Assembly (NCBI GenBank): GCA_030537895.1
Contig: JAUNVA010000008.1
Coordinates: 1 to 64,000, forward strand
Source of the DNA: Bowdeniella nasicola
GTDB taxonomy: Bacteria > Actinomycetota > Actinomycetes > Actinomycetales > Actinomycetaceae
Length of the DNA stretch: 64,000 nt
Reading direction: 5' to 3'
Made by a program: the position numbers and the translations under genes. This document shows positions 25,072 through 33,510 of the stretch, one piece after another (within the stretch, counting starts at the first letter, position 1; every line of letters begins with the position of its first letter). Below the pieces are notes generated by a model, which was given only the letters and a program-made list of their open reading frames with translations, did no database searches and was not told the DNA's origin.

Positions 25072-25293
25072 ATGGATGTCACCGTCGGAATTGTGCGCGC
25101 CCAGCGCGAGGTCACCCTCGAGATGGAGGCCGAGCCTGCTGACATCGAAGAGCGCGTGAACACGACCCTTCAGTCGGGTGCGCCGCTGCGCCTGCAGGAT
25201 GACCGAGACCGTGTTCTCCTCGTGCCGGCTGACAAGCTGGCCTATGTGCTCATCGGTTCGAAGGAGCAGCGCCGAGTCGGGTTCTCGATCTAA
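25072..25293 (+). CDS. DUF3107 protein (Rv3208A/TB9.4 family)
   Basis: The 73-aa actinobacteria-restricted protein matches DUF3107 over its whole length: MDVTVGIVRAQREVTLEM, DIEERVNTTLQSGAPLRLQDDRDRVLLVPADKLAYVLIG (described by its key parts) and a C-terminal RVGF. AAGGAG precedes the ATG. Function is unknown. It keeps the neighbourhood seen in mycobacteria (AdnAB, DUF3107, ferritin-like protein, RhlE-like helicase). Confidence 0.92.
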   Translation: MDVTVGIVRAQREVTLEMEAEPADIEERVNTTLQSGAPLRLQDDRDRVLLVPADKLAYVLIGSKEQRRVGFSI

Positions 25294-25343
25294 TCGCGAG
25301 GCCCGCTATCCCGCGACCGGCGCCCCACACGTGCCCTCCGGGC

Positions 25344-25445
25344 TGAGGCCGAGCCCGCTCATGCGAGCCCTACGGAGTGAGGCCGAGCCCACTCATGCGA
25401 GCCCTACGGGGTGAGGCCGAGGGCACTCATGCGCGCGCTGTGGGC
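25344..25445. repeat. Three tandem 34-bp repeats overlapping the end of the ferritin-like gene
   Basis: Copies lie at 25344-25377, 25378-25411 and 25412-25445. The first two differ at only a few positions; the third is more diverged. On the minus strand each copy repeats the coding end of the neighbouring gene (ATG AGT ... CTC GGC CTC ACC CCG TAG). The third copy is the real C-terminus MSALGLTP-stop, and the others are untranslated duplicates beyond it. Confidence 0.85.
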
Positions 25446-26000
25446 CCGCGTGATACGGGCGAGACCGGCCGCGATCCCCTCCGAGGGCATGAGCGCTGGA
25501 GCGAGCGTCGCAATCGTGCGCGCGACGGCGAGGCTCTCGCCCATGACGCGCCGCGTCCACAGGGACAGGCGTGCCGTAAGGCGGGGATCCCCGTCAATCA
25601 ACGCGGCGAGGTCCTCCGCGAGGTCGGCGCTCGCCCACGCGGCCTCCGACTGTTCGGCCAGATCCGGATAGCGTTCCGCCAGCGGCGCGGCGACTTCGCG
25701 TAAGACGTCGCGTGCCACCGCGAGCGCTACGTAGGTTTTGGCGAGGCGCTCCGGCCAGTCTTGCGGCACCGTCCGGGCCCGGAAATCGGCGAATACGCGA
25801 CGCGCCTGGCCGCCCACGGAGCGGGGCTCATGATCCGCCTGCAGGGTCGACAGGGGCCGCACGGCGGCGCATGCGAGCTGTGCGAGGCGCAGCTGGCTGG
25901 CGTAGGTGGGGGCGTGAGCGGCGTCGTCGGCGAGGTGGCTGAACGTCGCCATGAGGGCGGCGCTCACAACCTGGAGGGCATCATCGGTTTCGGTGTGCAC
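25404..26000 (-). CDS. Ferritin-like (MiaE-like) domain protein
   Basis: The product is about 198 aa from GTG at 26000 (start uncertain; the frame is open to 26081). It is mostly helical, with the hallmarks of the actinobacterial ferritin-like fold family related to tRNA hydroxylase MiaE: ALMATFSHLADDAAHAP, LRLAQLACAAVRPL, TYVALAVARDVLREVA and EDLAALIDGD. Metal ligands cannot be assigned with confidence. The homologous position in mycobacteria is Rv3210c. The 3' end is part of a 34-bp tandem duplication. Confidence 0.75.
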   Translation of the reverse strand: MHTETDDALQVVSAALMATFSHLADDAAHAPTYASQLRLAQLACAAVRPLSTLQADHEPRSVGGQARRVFADFRARTVPQDWPERLAKTYVALAVARDVLREVAAPLAERYPDLAEQSEAAWASADLAEDLAALIDGDPRLTARLSLWTRRVMGESLAVARTIATLAPALMPSEGIAAGLARITRAHSARMSALGLTP

Positions 26001-26170
26001 CTCACCACTGTATCCGCGGGGTGGAGGACAGCACGGTAGGGTTGAGGAGTTGTTGGCTGACCGGTCGTCTTGACCTGACACTTCTTTCTCGCCCGCCGCA
26101 CCCCAGTGCGGCCGAGGCTCGTACGTGCGCGATCGGCTGCCGAGCTGCCGAAACCGTAAGGAAGACCACT

Positions 26171-27664
26171 ATGAGCGAGCCGACCGGCATCGTCCAGGTG
26201 GGAGAGACTCCCACCACCCCCACCGTCGAAGAACACGCCTCCAGCGAAAAATTCTCCGATTTTCCCCTGAAGAGCGAACTCGTCGAAGCCCTGGCTGAGC
26301 AGGGGATCGTACACCCCTTCCCCATCCAGTCCCTCACCCTGCCCGTGGCCCTCACCGGCCAGGACATCATCGGGCAGGCGAAGACCGGAACGGGTAAGAC
26401 CCTCGGGTTCGGGCTGCCGCTGCTGCACCGACTCGACACCTCCACCTTCGGAGAGAAGGCACTCCCCCAGGCGCTCGTCGTCGTTCCCACCCGCGAGCTC
26501 GCCGTCCAGGTGGCACGCGACCTGGAAAGCGCGGGCAAGAAACTCGGCGCGCGTATCGTCCAGATCTACGGCGGGCGGGCCTTCGAACCACAGATCGACG
26601 CGCTGGAAGCCGGCTGTGAGGTCGTCGTCGGTACGCCCGGGCGCATGCTCGACCTCATGAACCGCGGCATTTTGAAACTTCACCAGGCGCGCACCGTCGT
26701 GCTCGACGAAGCCGACGAGATGCTCGACCTCGGGTTCCTACCCGACGTCGAAACCCTGCTTGCCGCCACCCCGGGCGGCCGCCACACGATGCTGTTCTCT
26801 GCCACGATGCCGGGAGCCGTCGTCGCCATGGCCCGCCGCTACATGAAGCAGCCCACCCACATCCGCGCTCAGGACCCGCGCGACGACTCCGCTACGGTGC
26901 GTGCCGTCACGCAGGCCGTCTACCGGGCCCACGCGATGAACAAGGTCGAGATGCTGGCCCGCATCCTGCAGGCCGAGGGCCGCGGCCTGACCATCGTCTT
27001 CACGCGCACCAAGCGCACGGCCGCCCGCGTGGCCGATGACCTCATGGACCGCGGGTTCGCGGCCGCCTCCATCCACGGTGACCTCGGGCAGGGGGCTCGC
27101 GAGCAGGCCCTGCGGGCCTTCCGTTCCGGCAAGGTTGACGTGCTCGTCGCAACCGACGTCGCCGCCCGCGGGATCGACGTCGAGGATGTCACCCACGTCA
27201 TCAACTACCAGTGCCCCGACGACGAGAAAATCTACCTGCACCGGATCGGGCGCACCGGTCGCGCCGGTAAGGCCGGTACGGCCGTGAGTTTCGTTGACTG
27301 GGACGACACCCACCGCTGGGTGATGATCGACAAGGCGCTCGGGTTCAACGCGGGCGAGCCGATCGAGACCTACCACACGAGCGATCACCTCTATAGCGAC
27401 CTCAACATCCCGACGGACGTCACCGGCGTCCTGCCGCGCTCCAAGCGCACGCGCGCCGGGCTCGACGCCGAGAAGCTCGAGGACGTTGGCGAGACCGGTA
27501 AGCGCACCCCGCGCGGTGGAGGCCGGGGGGGCCGCGACGGCGGACGCGGCAGGCGGCGCCGCGATGGTTCCCGGTCCCGCTCGGGCGCAGAGCGCGCTGG
27601 CGGCGAGGGCGGGCGCCGACGCCGCCGTCGTCGTACGCGCGGTGGCAAGCCCACCGACCACTAA
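26171..27664 (+). CDS. DEAD-box RNA helicase (RhlE-like)
   Basis: The 497-aa protein has Q-motif residues FPIQSLTLP, Walker A AKTGTGKT, motif Ib TPGR, motif II VLDEADE, motif III SAT, motif V ATDVAARGIDV and motif VI HRIGRTGRAG. A C-terminal RGG/arginine-rich tail (about 430-497; GGRGGRDGGRGRRRR and RRRRRRTRGGKP) would bind RNA. The ATG at 26171 is chosen from the frame open to 26021. It probably acts in ribosome assembly or RNA decay at low temperature. It is convergent with marC. Confidence 0.94.
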   Translation: MSEPTGIVQVGETPTTPTVEEHASSEKFSDFPLKSELVEALAEQGIVHPFPIQSLTLPVALTGQDIIGQAKTGTGKTLGFGLPLLHRLDTSTFGEKALPQALVVVPTRELAVQVARDLESAGKKLGARIVQIYGGRAFEPQIDALEAGCEVVVGTPGRMLDLMNRGILKLHQARTVVLDEADEMLDLGFLPDVETLLAATPGGRHTMLFSATMPGAVVAMARRYMKQPTHIRAQDPRDDSATVRAVTQAVYRAHAMNKVEMLARILQAEGRGLTIVFTRTKRTAARVADDLMDRGFAAASIHGDLGQGAREQALRAFRSGKVDVLVATDVAARGIDVEDVTHVINYQCPDDEKIYLHRIGRTGRAGKAGTAVSFVDWDDTHRWVMIDKALGFNAGEPIETYHTSDHLYSDLNIPTDVTGVLPRSKRTRAGLDAEKLEDVGETGKRTPRGGGRGGRDGGRGRRRRDGSRSRSGAERAGGEGGRRRRRRRTRGGKPTDH

Positions 27665-27775
27665 CTCCTGAACGGATTGCCCCGTCGCAGCCCAGGAGCG
27701 CGGCGGGGCGCTCGCCTATCCCGGTAAGGGGCCTCGGGCGGGCCGACGCCCCTGCCGCGCCGCGTGGCTGTGGCG

Positions 27776-28408
27776 CTAGGTCGATCCCAGGTAGGCGTCG
27801 ATGAAGGAGAAGACACCATTCGCCATGATCTGAACGGCGATCGCGGCGAGCAGCATGCCTGCGAGGCGCGTGATGAGCAGCGTCCCGTCCTCCCCGAGGA
27901 TGCTGTGGATGACGTCGGCAAAGCGCATGGCGAGCCACAGTGCCACGTGCACGGCCAGGAGCGCCGCACCGAGTGAGCTCCACGCGGCTATCGAACCCGA
28001 AGAATTCTGGGCCGCCACCATGATGGCCACGATCGAGCCGGGACCGGCCATGAGCGGTGTGGCCAGGGGGACGAGTGCCACGTTGTTCTTGGTTTTGGTG
28101 GCCCCACTCCCCTCACCCTTACCGGTGAGCAGCTCCATCGCGACGAGCAATAGGAGGAGACCGCCGGAGACCTCGAGAGCGGGGAGGGAAATCTGCAAGA
28201 AGTCGAGGATGGAACGCCCGAACAGGGTGAAGACGAGCATGACGCCGAAGCTCGTGAGCGTGGCCTGGGCGGCCGCGGCGCGCCGCTGCTTCGCGGTCTG
28301 CGTCGAGGTGAGGGCGAGAAACACCGGAATGATGCCCGGCGGATCCATGATGACGAACAGGGTGAGGAACGTCGTGAGGAAGAGCGTGACGTCCAGGTAG
28401 GCGCTCAC
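27776..28408 (-). CDS. MarC-family membrane protein
   Basis: The 210-aa polytopic membrane protein has about six TM helices and the MarC signatures FVIMDPPGIIPVFLALT and PLATPLMAGPGSI. Function in the family is poorly defined (the original link to multiple antibiotic resistance was withdrawn). GTG at 28408 overlaps the stop of the PHP gene by four bases, so the two are co-translated. Confidence 0.9.
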   Translation of the reverse strand: MSAYLDVTLFLTTFLTLFVIMDPPGIIPVFLALTSTQTAKQRRAAAAQATLTSFGVMLVFTLFGRSILDFLQISLPALEVSGGLLLLLVAMELLTGKGEGSGATKTKNNVALVPLATPLMAGPGSIVAIMVAAQNSSGSIAAWSSLGAALLAVHVALWLAMRFADVIHSILGEDGTLLITRLAGMLLAAIAVQIMANGVFSFIDAYLGST

Positions 28409-29250
28409 GGGCGGATCACCGCGATTGCACCCGCGTCTTCGATGCGAGCGAACACCTCCCGGTCGGTGAGGTGTTCGCCCAACCGGTTGGGTTTGCCCTC
28501 GCCGTGATAGTCGCTGGCGCCGGTCGTGGGCAGGCCGAAGCGCGCCGCGATCTCACGGACCTCGGCCCGCGCCCGCTCGTCATGTTCGCGGTGATCGGCC
28601 TCCAGCGCGAACAGGCCCGCGTCGACGAGTTCACCGATCTGTTCGACGCTCAGGCCCTGCCCGGCACGGGAGGCGGCGCGCGGATGGGCGAGGATCGGGA
28701 CGCCGCCGGCACTCACGATGGCCTCCACGACGACGATGGGGTCGGGCGCCTCGTGGTGCACGTAGTAGCGCGAGGAGGGCGCCAGGATCGTCTGGAAGGC
28801 CGCGCTGCGGTCGGTGACGACGCCGGCCGCGACGAGGGTGTCGGCGAGGTGGGGGCGCCCCACGGTCGCCCCCGGTCCCGCGCTCGCGCGCACCTGCTCC
28901 CAGGTGATTGGAAAGTCCTCGGCAAGCCGTTCGGCCATGATCCTGCCGCGTCTGTCACGCCCGCGGCGCGAACGCTCCATGAGGGCGGCGAGATCGCCGC
29001 GTTCCGGATCGGGCAGCAGGGCCAGCACGTGCACCGAGGTACCGTTCCGCGAGGCAGAGACCTCGACCCCCCGCAGGAGGGCGACCCCGCTCGCGGGGAC
29101 CTGCCCGGCGGCCTCGCTCCAGCCGGCCCACGTGTCGTGGTCGGTGAGGCCAACAACGTCGAGGCTGGCGCGCGCCGCGGCGGTCATGAGCTCCGCCGGG
29201 CTATCGGTGCCGTCGGAAACGCAGGAGTGCGCATGTGGATCAATTCTCAC
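28405..29250 (-). CDS. PHP-domain phosphoesterase (YciV/RNase AM-like)
   Basis: The 281-aa protein has the four PHP metal-binding motifs: HAHSCVSDG near the N-terminus, LTDHDTW, GVEVSAS, and HPRA-EADHREH-TGASDYHG toward the end. These bind a trinuclear metal centre. The closest characterised relatives hydrolyse 3',5'-bisphosphonucleotides or trim 5' ends of short RNAs. Start is GTG at 29250. It is divergent from the aminopeptidase gene. Confidence 0.9.
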   Translation of the reverse strand: MRIDPHAHSCVSDGTDSPAELMTAAARASLDVVGLTDHDTWAGWSEAAGQVPASGVALLRGVEVSASRNGTSVHVLALLPDPERGDLAALMERSRRGRDRRGRIMAERLAEDFPITWEQVRASAGPGATVGRPHLADTLVAAGVVTDRSAAFQTILAPSSRYYVHHEAPDPIVVVEAIVSAGGVPILAHPRAASRAGQGLSVEQIGELVDAGLFALEADHREHDERARAEVREIAARFGLPTTGASDYHGEGKPNRLGEHLTDREVFARIEDAGAIAVIRP

Positions 29251-29278
29251 GAAGACTCAGTATCGCACCTGAGGCATG

Positions 29279-30838
29279 ATGGGAGCTATGGCAACTGACG
29301 AGAGCACCCCCACCACTTCCACGACGGACGAGGGCTCAGCGACGGAGGAACAGTCGCTGGCCGAACGCGGCTCGAACCGCTCCCAACGCCCCGATTCGAT
29401 GGCGTTTCGCGACTTCATGAGCCAACATTGGGCACCGCGCGATACGTCGCTGCCCGAGGAGAACGCCTCGGCGCCATGGGCGAAGGCCCGCCGCGAGCGC
29501 CTCTCGGAGGCGTTCGCCGGCGAGCGGCTTGTGATCCCCGCGGGCGACCTGAAGGTCCGCTCAAACGACACCGATTACGCGTTTCGTCCCCACTCGGCCT
29601 TCTCCCACATGACGGGCACCGGAGCGAAGGTCGAGCCGGGCGCCGTCCTGGTCTTGCATCCGCTCGAGGAGGGCGGTCACGAGGCCATCCTCTACTTCCA
29701 TCCGTGCGCTTCTCGGGATACCGACGAGTTTTTCGCCGACTCACGCTATGGCGAGTTCTGGGTGGGTGCCCGCCCCACACTGGAATACATGCAGGCGGCC
29801 ACGGGGATCCGCACCGCCCACATCGACGAACTGGGCGATGCCCTGGCCAAGGACGCCGGGCAGGTGACGCTGCGCGTCGTGCGCGAGGCCTCCGAAACCG
29901 TCAATGCTCAGGTGGCCGAGATTCGGTCCCAGGTCGGTCAGGCTGATAGCGCCGAGCTGGATAACGCATTCGCGGAGGCGCTCTCCGAGGCCCGACTCAT
30001 CAAGGATGAGTGGGAGCTCGAACAGATGTGCCTCGCCGTGGACGCCACCGCGGATGGCTTCGCCGACATGATCCGCTCACTGCCGCGCGCCAGGGAGCAC
30101 CACCGCGGCGAGCGCGTCCTTGAGGGCGCCTTCGGTGCGCGGGCCCGCGAGGAGGGCAACGACGTCGGATACGAGACCATCGCGGCGGCCGGAAACCACG
30201 CCAACACCCTGCACTGGACCGACAACGACGGCACGGTCCGTGATGGGGATCTCGTCCTCATCGATGCGGGTATCGAGGTGGATTCGCTCTACACGGCCGA
30301 TATCACCCGCACCCTGCCGATTAACGGGCGGTTTTCGCCCGCGCAGCGCCGCGTCTATGATGCGGTTCTCAAAGCCTGCGAGGCGTCACTGGCCGCCGCG
30401 CACGGCCGCGGCGTGAAATTCCGCGATATTCATGCGGCCGCGATGGAGGTCATCGCCCACGAACTAGAAGACATGGGAATCTTGCCCATCAGCGCGGGGG
30501 AGTCCCTCCAGCCCGATTCCCAGCTGCATCGCCGCTGGATGGTACACGGCACGAGCCACCACCTGGGACTCGACGTGCACGACTGCGCGCAAGCACGCCG
30601 CGAAATGTACCTCGATGCCGAATTGCAGCCGGGCATGTGTTTCACGATCGAGCCCGGCCTGTACTTCCACGAGGACGACCTGATCGTGCCCGAGGAATAC
30701 CGCGGGATTGGCGTGCGGATCGAAGACGACGTCTACATCACCGAGGACTATCGCGCCGTGCGGATGTCCGAGGACATTCCGCGCACCGCCGACGAGGTCG
30801 AGGCGTGGATGGCCGGGATTCTCGACGCGGACGCCTAG
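29279..30838 (+). CDS. Xaa-Pro aminopeptidase (aminopeptidase P family)
   Basis: The protein is about 519 aa. It has an N-terminal aminopeptidase P domain (FRPHSAFSHMTGTGAKVEPGAVLVL) and a C-terminal pita-bread domain with the five metal ligands: D in LIDAGIEVDSLY, D in TADITRTLP, H in GTSHHLGLDVHD, E in TIEPGLYF and E in RIEDDVYI. It releases N-terminal residues preceding proline in the cytoplasm. GAGG lies four bases before ATG 29279; 29276 and 29288 are alternative starts. The first 40 residues are acidic and low complexity (STPTTSTTDEGSATEE). Confidence 0.93.
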   Translation: MGAMATDESTPTTSTTDEGSATEEQSLAERGSNRSQRPDSMAFRDFMSQHWAPRDTSLPEENASAPWAKARRERLSEAFAGERLVIPAGDLKVRSNDTDYAFRPHSAFSHMTGTGAKVEPGAVLVLHPLEEGGHEAILYFHPCASRDTDEFFADSRYGEFWVGARPTLEYMQAATGIRTAHIDELGDALAKDAGQVTLRVVREASETVNAQVAEIRSQVGQADSAELDNAFAEALSEARLIKDEWELEQMCLAVDATADGFADMIRSLPRAREHHRGERVLEGAFGARAREEGNDVGYETIAAAGNHANTLHWTDNDGTVRDGDLVLIDAGIEVDSLYTADITRTLPINGRFSPAQRRVYDAVLKACEASLAAAHGRGVKFRDIHAAAMEVIAHELEDMGILPISAGESLQPDSQLHRRWMVHGTSHHLGLDVHDCAQARREMYLDAELQPGMCFTIEPGLYFHEDDLIVPEEYRGIGVRIEDDVYITEDYRAVRMSEDIPRTADEVEAWMAGILDADA

Positions 30839-30866
30839 TGGTCGATCGGACCTAGTGTTCGATCGG
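30834..30866. repeat. Tandem 16-bp duplication spanning two convergent stop codons
   Basis: CCTAGTGGTCGATCGG (30834-30849) and CCTAGTGTTCGATCGG (30851-30866) differ at one base. The first contains the TAG of the aminopeptidase gene, and the second contains the TAG (minus strand) of the stress-protein gene. Confidence 0.8.
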
Positions 30867-31430
30867 GTTGCCGTCCTCGTCCAGGCGGATGCCGTAGGCC
30901 GGCGGGCCTTCGGGTTCGGCGGGACGAGGGCGGCGCTCGGGTGCCACGCCCGCGATGCCGGCCTCCCGCAGGATCGTGCGGGCCTTACCGGCGTATTCGG
31001 GGGCGCACAGGACCGCGTAGTGGCGGGCCACCACCTGTGAGGAGGACGTGAAGTCACGCTTCCCGCGCGTGAACAGGTAGGAGACGGCTCCGAAGATCGC
31101 GCCCATGACGATACCGAGGAGTAGGCCCGAGATGAGCGCCATGCCGGCGCCCTCGCTCACGACGATCCACATGAGCAGCCCGTACATGAGGCCGAGCCAG
31201 GCGCCGGTGCCGGCGCCCGCCATGGAGGCGCGCGTCAGGGTCAAGCGCCCCAGGACACGCTCCACTGAGACGAGGTCGGTGCCGATGATGGAGGTGGCCT
31301 GCACCGGGAACTCGGCGTCGGAGAGCGTGTCGACGGCCTTCTGCGCGGACAGGTAGGACTCGAAGGTGGCGAGTTCCACGCCGTTTGGGATCTGGCGGGC
31401 CTGCATCGCGGCGACGGTTTCTTGAGCCAT
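30852..31430 (-). CDS. General stress protein family membrane protein
   Basis: The 192-aa protein begins MAQETVAAMQARQIP. The N-terminal part (VELATFESYLSAQKAVDTLSDAEFPVQATSIIGTDLVSVERVLGRLT, residues about 18-65) is the general-stress-protein 17M-type alpha/beta domain. Two glycine-rich TM helices (GTGAWLGLMYGLLMWIV and GLLLGIVMGAIFGAVSYLF) follow, and then a cytoplasmic tail. Function is unknown. Its stop lies only 13 bp from that of the convergent aminopeptidase gene. Confidence 0.85.
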   Translation of the reverse strand: MAQETVAAMQARQIPNGVELATFESYLSAQKAVDTLSDAEFPVQATSIIGTDLVSVERVLGRLTLTRASMAGAGTGAWLGLMYGLLMWIVVSEGAGMALISGLLLGIVMGAIFGAVSYLFTRGKRDFTSSSQVVARHYAVLCAPEYAGKARTILREAGIAGVAPERRPRPAEPEGPPAYGIRLDEDGNPIEH

Positions 31431-31551
31431 GGGCTGCCTTTCTGACGGGCGGGTGGGTCTGCTCCCATTGTCGCTCAGGTGCGCACCGTCTGCCCAACCG
31501 GGACGGCGGTCTACCTCGTGCCAGGCACACGGACGGAATCGAGCGAGGGAA

Positions 31552-31557
31552 TAGACT
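31552..31557 (+). promoter_or_regulatory. -10 box TAGACT, leaderless spacing to the MgtE-N gene
   Basis: TAGACT is followed by six bases (gacggg) and the GTG at 31564. Transcription is expected to start at the G of the start codon. Confidence 0.6.
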
Positions 31558-31563
31558 GACGGG

Positions 31564-32844
31564 GTGAGCCCCACCCCCCACCAGCGCGTCTTCGTCGCCC
31601 GCCTCGTTGGCACCGCCGTGTTCGATCCGCTCGGCGACCAGGTGGGCCGGGTGCACGACGTCGTCGTCCTCTTTCAGTCGCGGGCCCTGCCGCGCGCGAT
31701 CGGGCTGGTGGTCGAGGTGACGGGCAGGCGGCGGATCTTCCTACCGCTCACCCGGGTGACCGCGATCAACCCGGGCGCCGTCATCACGACGGGCCTGCTG
31801 AACCTCAGACGCTTCCAGTTGCGCTCCGCAGAGACCCTTGTTGCCGGTGAACTGTTCGATCGGACCGTCCATTTCCGCGACGGGTCCGGGGACGCGAGCG
31901 TGAAGGACGTCGCCCTCGAGTACCGACGCGGGCGCGAATGGGAGATCACGGCCCTGTACGTGATCCGCAAGAAAACCTCCGGCCTGCTGCGCCGCGGCCA
32001 ATCCGTCATGGTGGAGCCGCGCGAGGTGACGGGCCTGGAGGACCAGCTCGCCCGGCAGGGTGCGGGCAGCCTCATCGCCTCCTTCGCCGACATGAAGGCC
32101 GCCGACATCGCCGATCTCATGCGGGACCTGCCCCTCGAGCGACGTATCGAGGTCGCGATCGAGATGCGCGAGGACCGGCTCGCCGACGTGCTCGAAGAAC
32201 TGGGCGATGAGGACCGCGTCGCGATCGTGCGGGCCCTGAAACCGCGCCGGGCCGCGAACGTGCTCGACGTCATGCAGCCCGACGATGCCGCGGACCTCGT
32301 CTCCGAACTTCCCGACGACGTCGCCACCGCCCTGCTCGAACTGATGGAGCCGGGTGAGGCCGAGGACGTGCGGCGCCTGCTGGCCTACGAGGACAACACG
32401 GCGGGCGGTCTCATGACTACCGAGCCGGTGATCCTTGGCCCCGACGCCACGGTCGCGCAGATGCTCGCCGACGCGCGACGCAAGGACGTGCCCCCGGCGC
32501 TGGCGGCCATCGCCTATATCGTGCGCCCGCCGCTCGAGGTCCCGACGGGCAAGCTGCTCGGTGTCGTGCATATCCAGCGGGCGCTGCGTGAGCCGCCGCA
32601 CGCACTGCTCGGTACCGTGCTCGACACCTCGATCGAGCCGGTCTCCCCCGACGCATCGATCGGCACCATCACCCGCCTGCTCGCCACCTACAACCTGACG
32701 GCACTGGCGGTCAGTGACGACGACGGCCGCCTGCTCGGCGCCGTGTCCGTCGACGACGTGCTCGACCACCTGTTGCCCGAGGACTGGCGCGAGGCCGACG
32801 ACACGCAGACCGATGACGAGATGAACAGGTGGGCCGATGGCTGA
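31564..32844 (+). CDS. MgtE N-domain and CBS-pair protein without membrane part (Rv1232c type)
   Basis: The 426-aa soluble protein has a PRC-barrel-like N-terminus (about 1-90), a MgtE intracellular N superhelix (about 155-265, with DLMRDLPLERRIEVAIEM and LPDDVATALLELMEPGEAEDV), and a CBS pair (about 270-410, opening GGLMTTEPV). The five-helix magnesium channel of MgtE is absent, so it is a sensor or regulator, not a channel. The family sits next to DUF1003 genes in actinobacteria, as here (8-bp overlap with 32837). A Mg2+-sensing complex with DUF1003 is inference. Confidence 0.88.
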   Translation: MSPTPHQRVFVARLVGTAVFDPLGDQVGRVHDVVVLFQSRALPRAIGLVVEVTGRRRIFLPLTRVTAINPGAVITTGLLNLRRFQLRSAETLVAGELFDRTVHFRDGSGDASVKDVALEYRRGREWEITALYVIRKKTSGLLRRGQSVMVEPREVTGLEDQLARQGAGSLIASFADMKAADIADLMRDLPLERRIEVAIEMREDRLADVLEELGDEDRVAIVRALKPRRAANVLDVMQPDDAADLVSELPDDVATALLELMEPGEAEDVRRLLAYEDNTAGGLMTTEPVILGPDATVAQMLADARRKDVPPALAAIAYIVRPPLEVPTGKLLGVVHIQRALREPPHALLGTVLDTSIEPVSPDASIGTITRLLATYNLTALAVSDDDGRLLGAVSVDDVLDHLLPEDWREADDTQTDDEMNRWADG

Positions 32845-33433
32845 TCGTCTCGATACCCCGCTCACGGGGCGACGGCGCTGGGTGCCGAAGGTCGACCTCC
32901 AATCCGAGGGAGTGGGCCGCGTCGCCGAGGCCATCGCGCGCTTCACCGGCACCCCGCAGTTCCTCATCTGGCTATCCGTCTTCGTGTTCGCGTGGCTGGG
33001 GTGGAATACGTGGGGGCCGGAAAACCTGCGCTTTGACAAGGTCGAACTCGGGTTCACGACGCTGACCCTCATGCTGTCGCTCCAGGCCTCCTACGCGGCT
33101 CCCCTCATCCTGCTGGCTCAAAACCGGCAAGATGACCGCGACCGCGTGACGGCAGAGCAGGACCGCCAACGGGCGGAACGCAATCTCGCCGACACCGAAT
33201 ACGTGGCGCGCGAACTCGCGGCCCTGCGCCTTGCCCTGAACGACGTCGCGACTCGCGATTTCGTGCGTGGTGAACTGCGTGACCTCCTCGAGGAAATCCT
33301 CGCCGAACGTGAGTCCGAGCGCGCCACCGCGTCCCCGGACGGCGCCGGCGATTCGGCGCCGCGCACCGCGGAGGCGAGCGAGACGCACGGCGAGCGCCCC
33401 CGCCGGAGCGAAGCAGGCGAGTTCGAGGCCTGA
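32837..33433 (+). CDS. DUF1003 membrane protein
   Basis: The 198-aa protein has a short N-terminus (LTGRRRWVPKVDLQSEGVG), two TM helices (FLIWLSVFVFAWLGWN and LTLMLSLQASYAAPLILLAQNRQ) and a coiled-coil C-terminus (DRDRVTAEQDRQRAERNLADTEYVARELAALR). The LQASYAAPLILLAQNRQ-D-RD motif defines DUF1003. It overlaps the MgtE-N gene by eight bases. Function is unknown; conserved pairing suggests joint action in metal or membrane homeostasis. Confidence 0.9.
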   Translation: MADRLDTPLTGRRRWVPKVDLQSEGVGRVAEAIARFTGTPQFLIWLSVFVFAWLGWNTWGPENLRFDKVELGFTTLTLMLSLQASYAAPLILLAQNRQDDRDRVTAEQDRQRAERNLADTEYVARELAALRLALNDVATRDFVRGELRDLLEEILAERESERATASPDGAGDSAPRTAEASETHGERPRRSEAGEFEA

Positions 33434-33458
33434 ACAACAGTGCGGCACCCCATCTCCA

Positions 33459-33472
33459 TGTGACATGTCACA
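33459..33472. promoter_or_regulatory. Perfect 14-bp palindrome at the mrp promoter
   Basis: TGTGACATGTCACA is a perfect inverted repeat ending 26 bp upstream of the mrp -10 box, so it lies at or just above the -35 region. The arms match Crp/Fnr-type TGTGA/TCACA, but the spacer is four bases instead of six, so a canonical Crp (GlxR) site is not supported. A dedicated repressor or a metal/redox sensor is possible. Confidence 0.6.
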
Positions 33473-33498
33473 AACTGGGGTCCGGGCGTCCCACTGGG

Positions 33499-33504
33499 TA
33501 GCAT
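33499..33504 (+). promoter_or_regulatory. -10 box TAGCAT, leaderless spacing to mrp
   Basis: TAGCAT is followed by six bases (gggggc) and the ATG at 33511. The G-run could also act as a weak SD if transcription began earlier. Confidence 0.55.
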
Positions 33505-33510
33505 GGGGGC

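Noticed and set aside
23449..25293. A 614-codon open frame opposite adnA
   Set aside because: It is the antisense of the adnA helicase gene, has no domain and arises from the high-GC third-position bias. Only its last 74 codons (DUF3107 at 25072-25293) are real.
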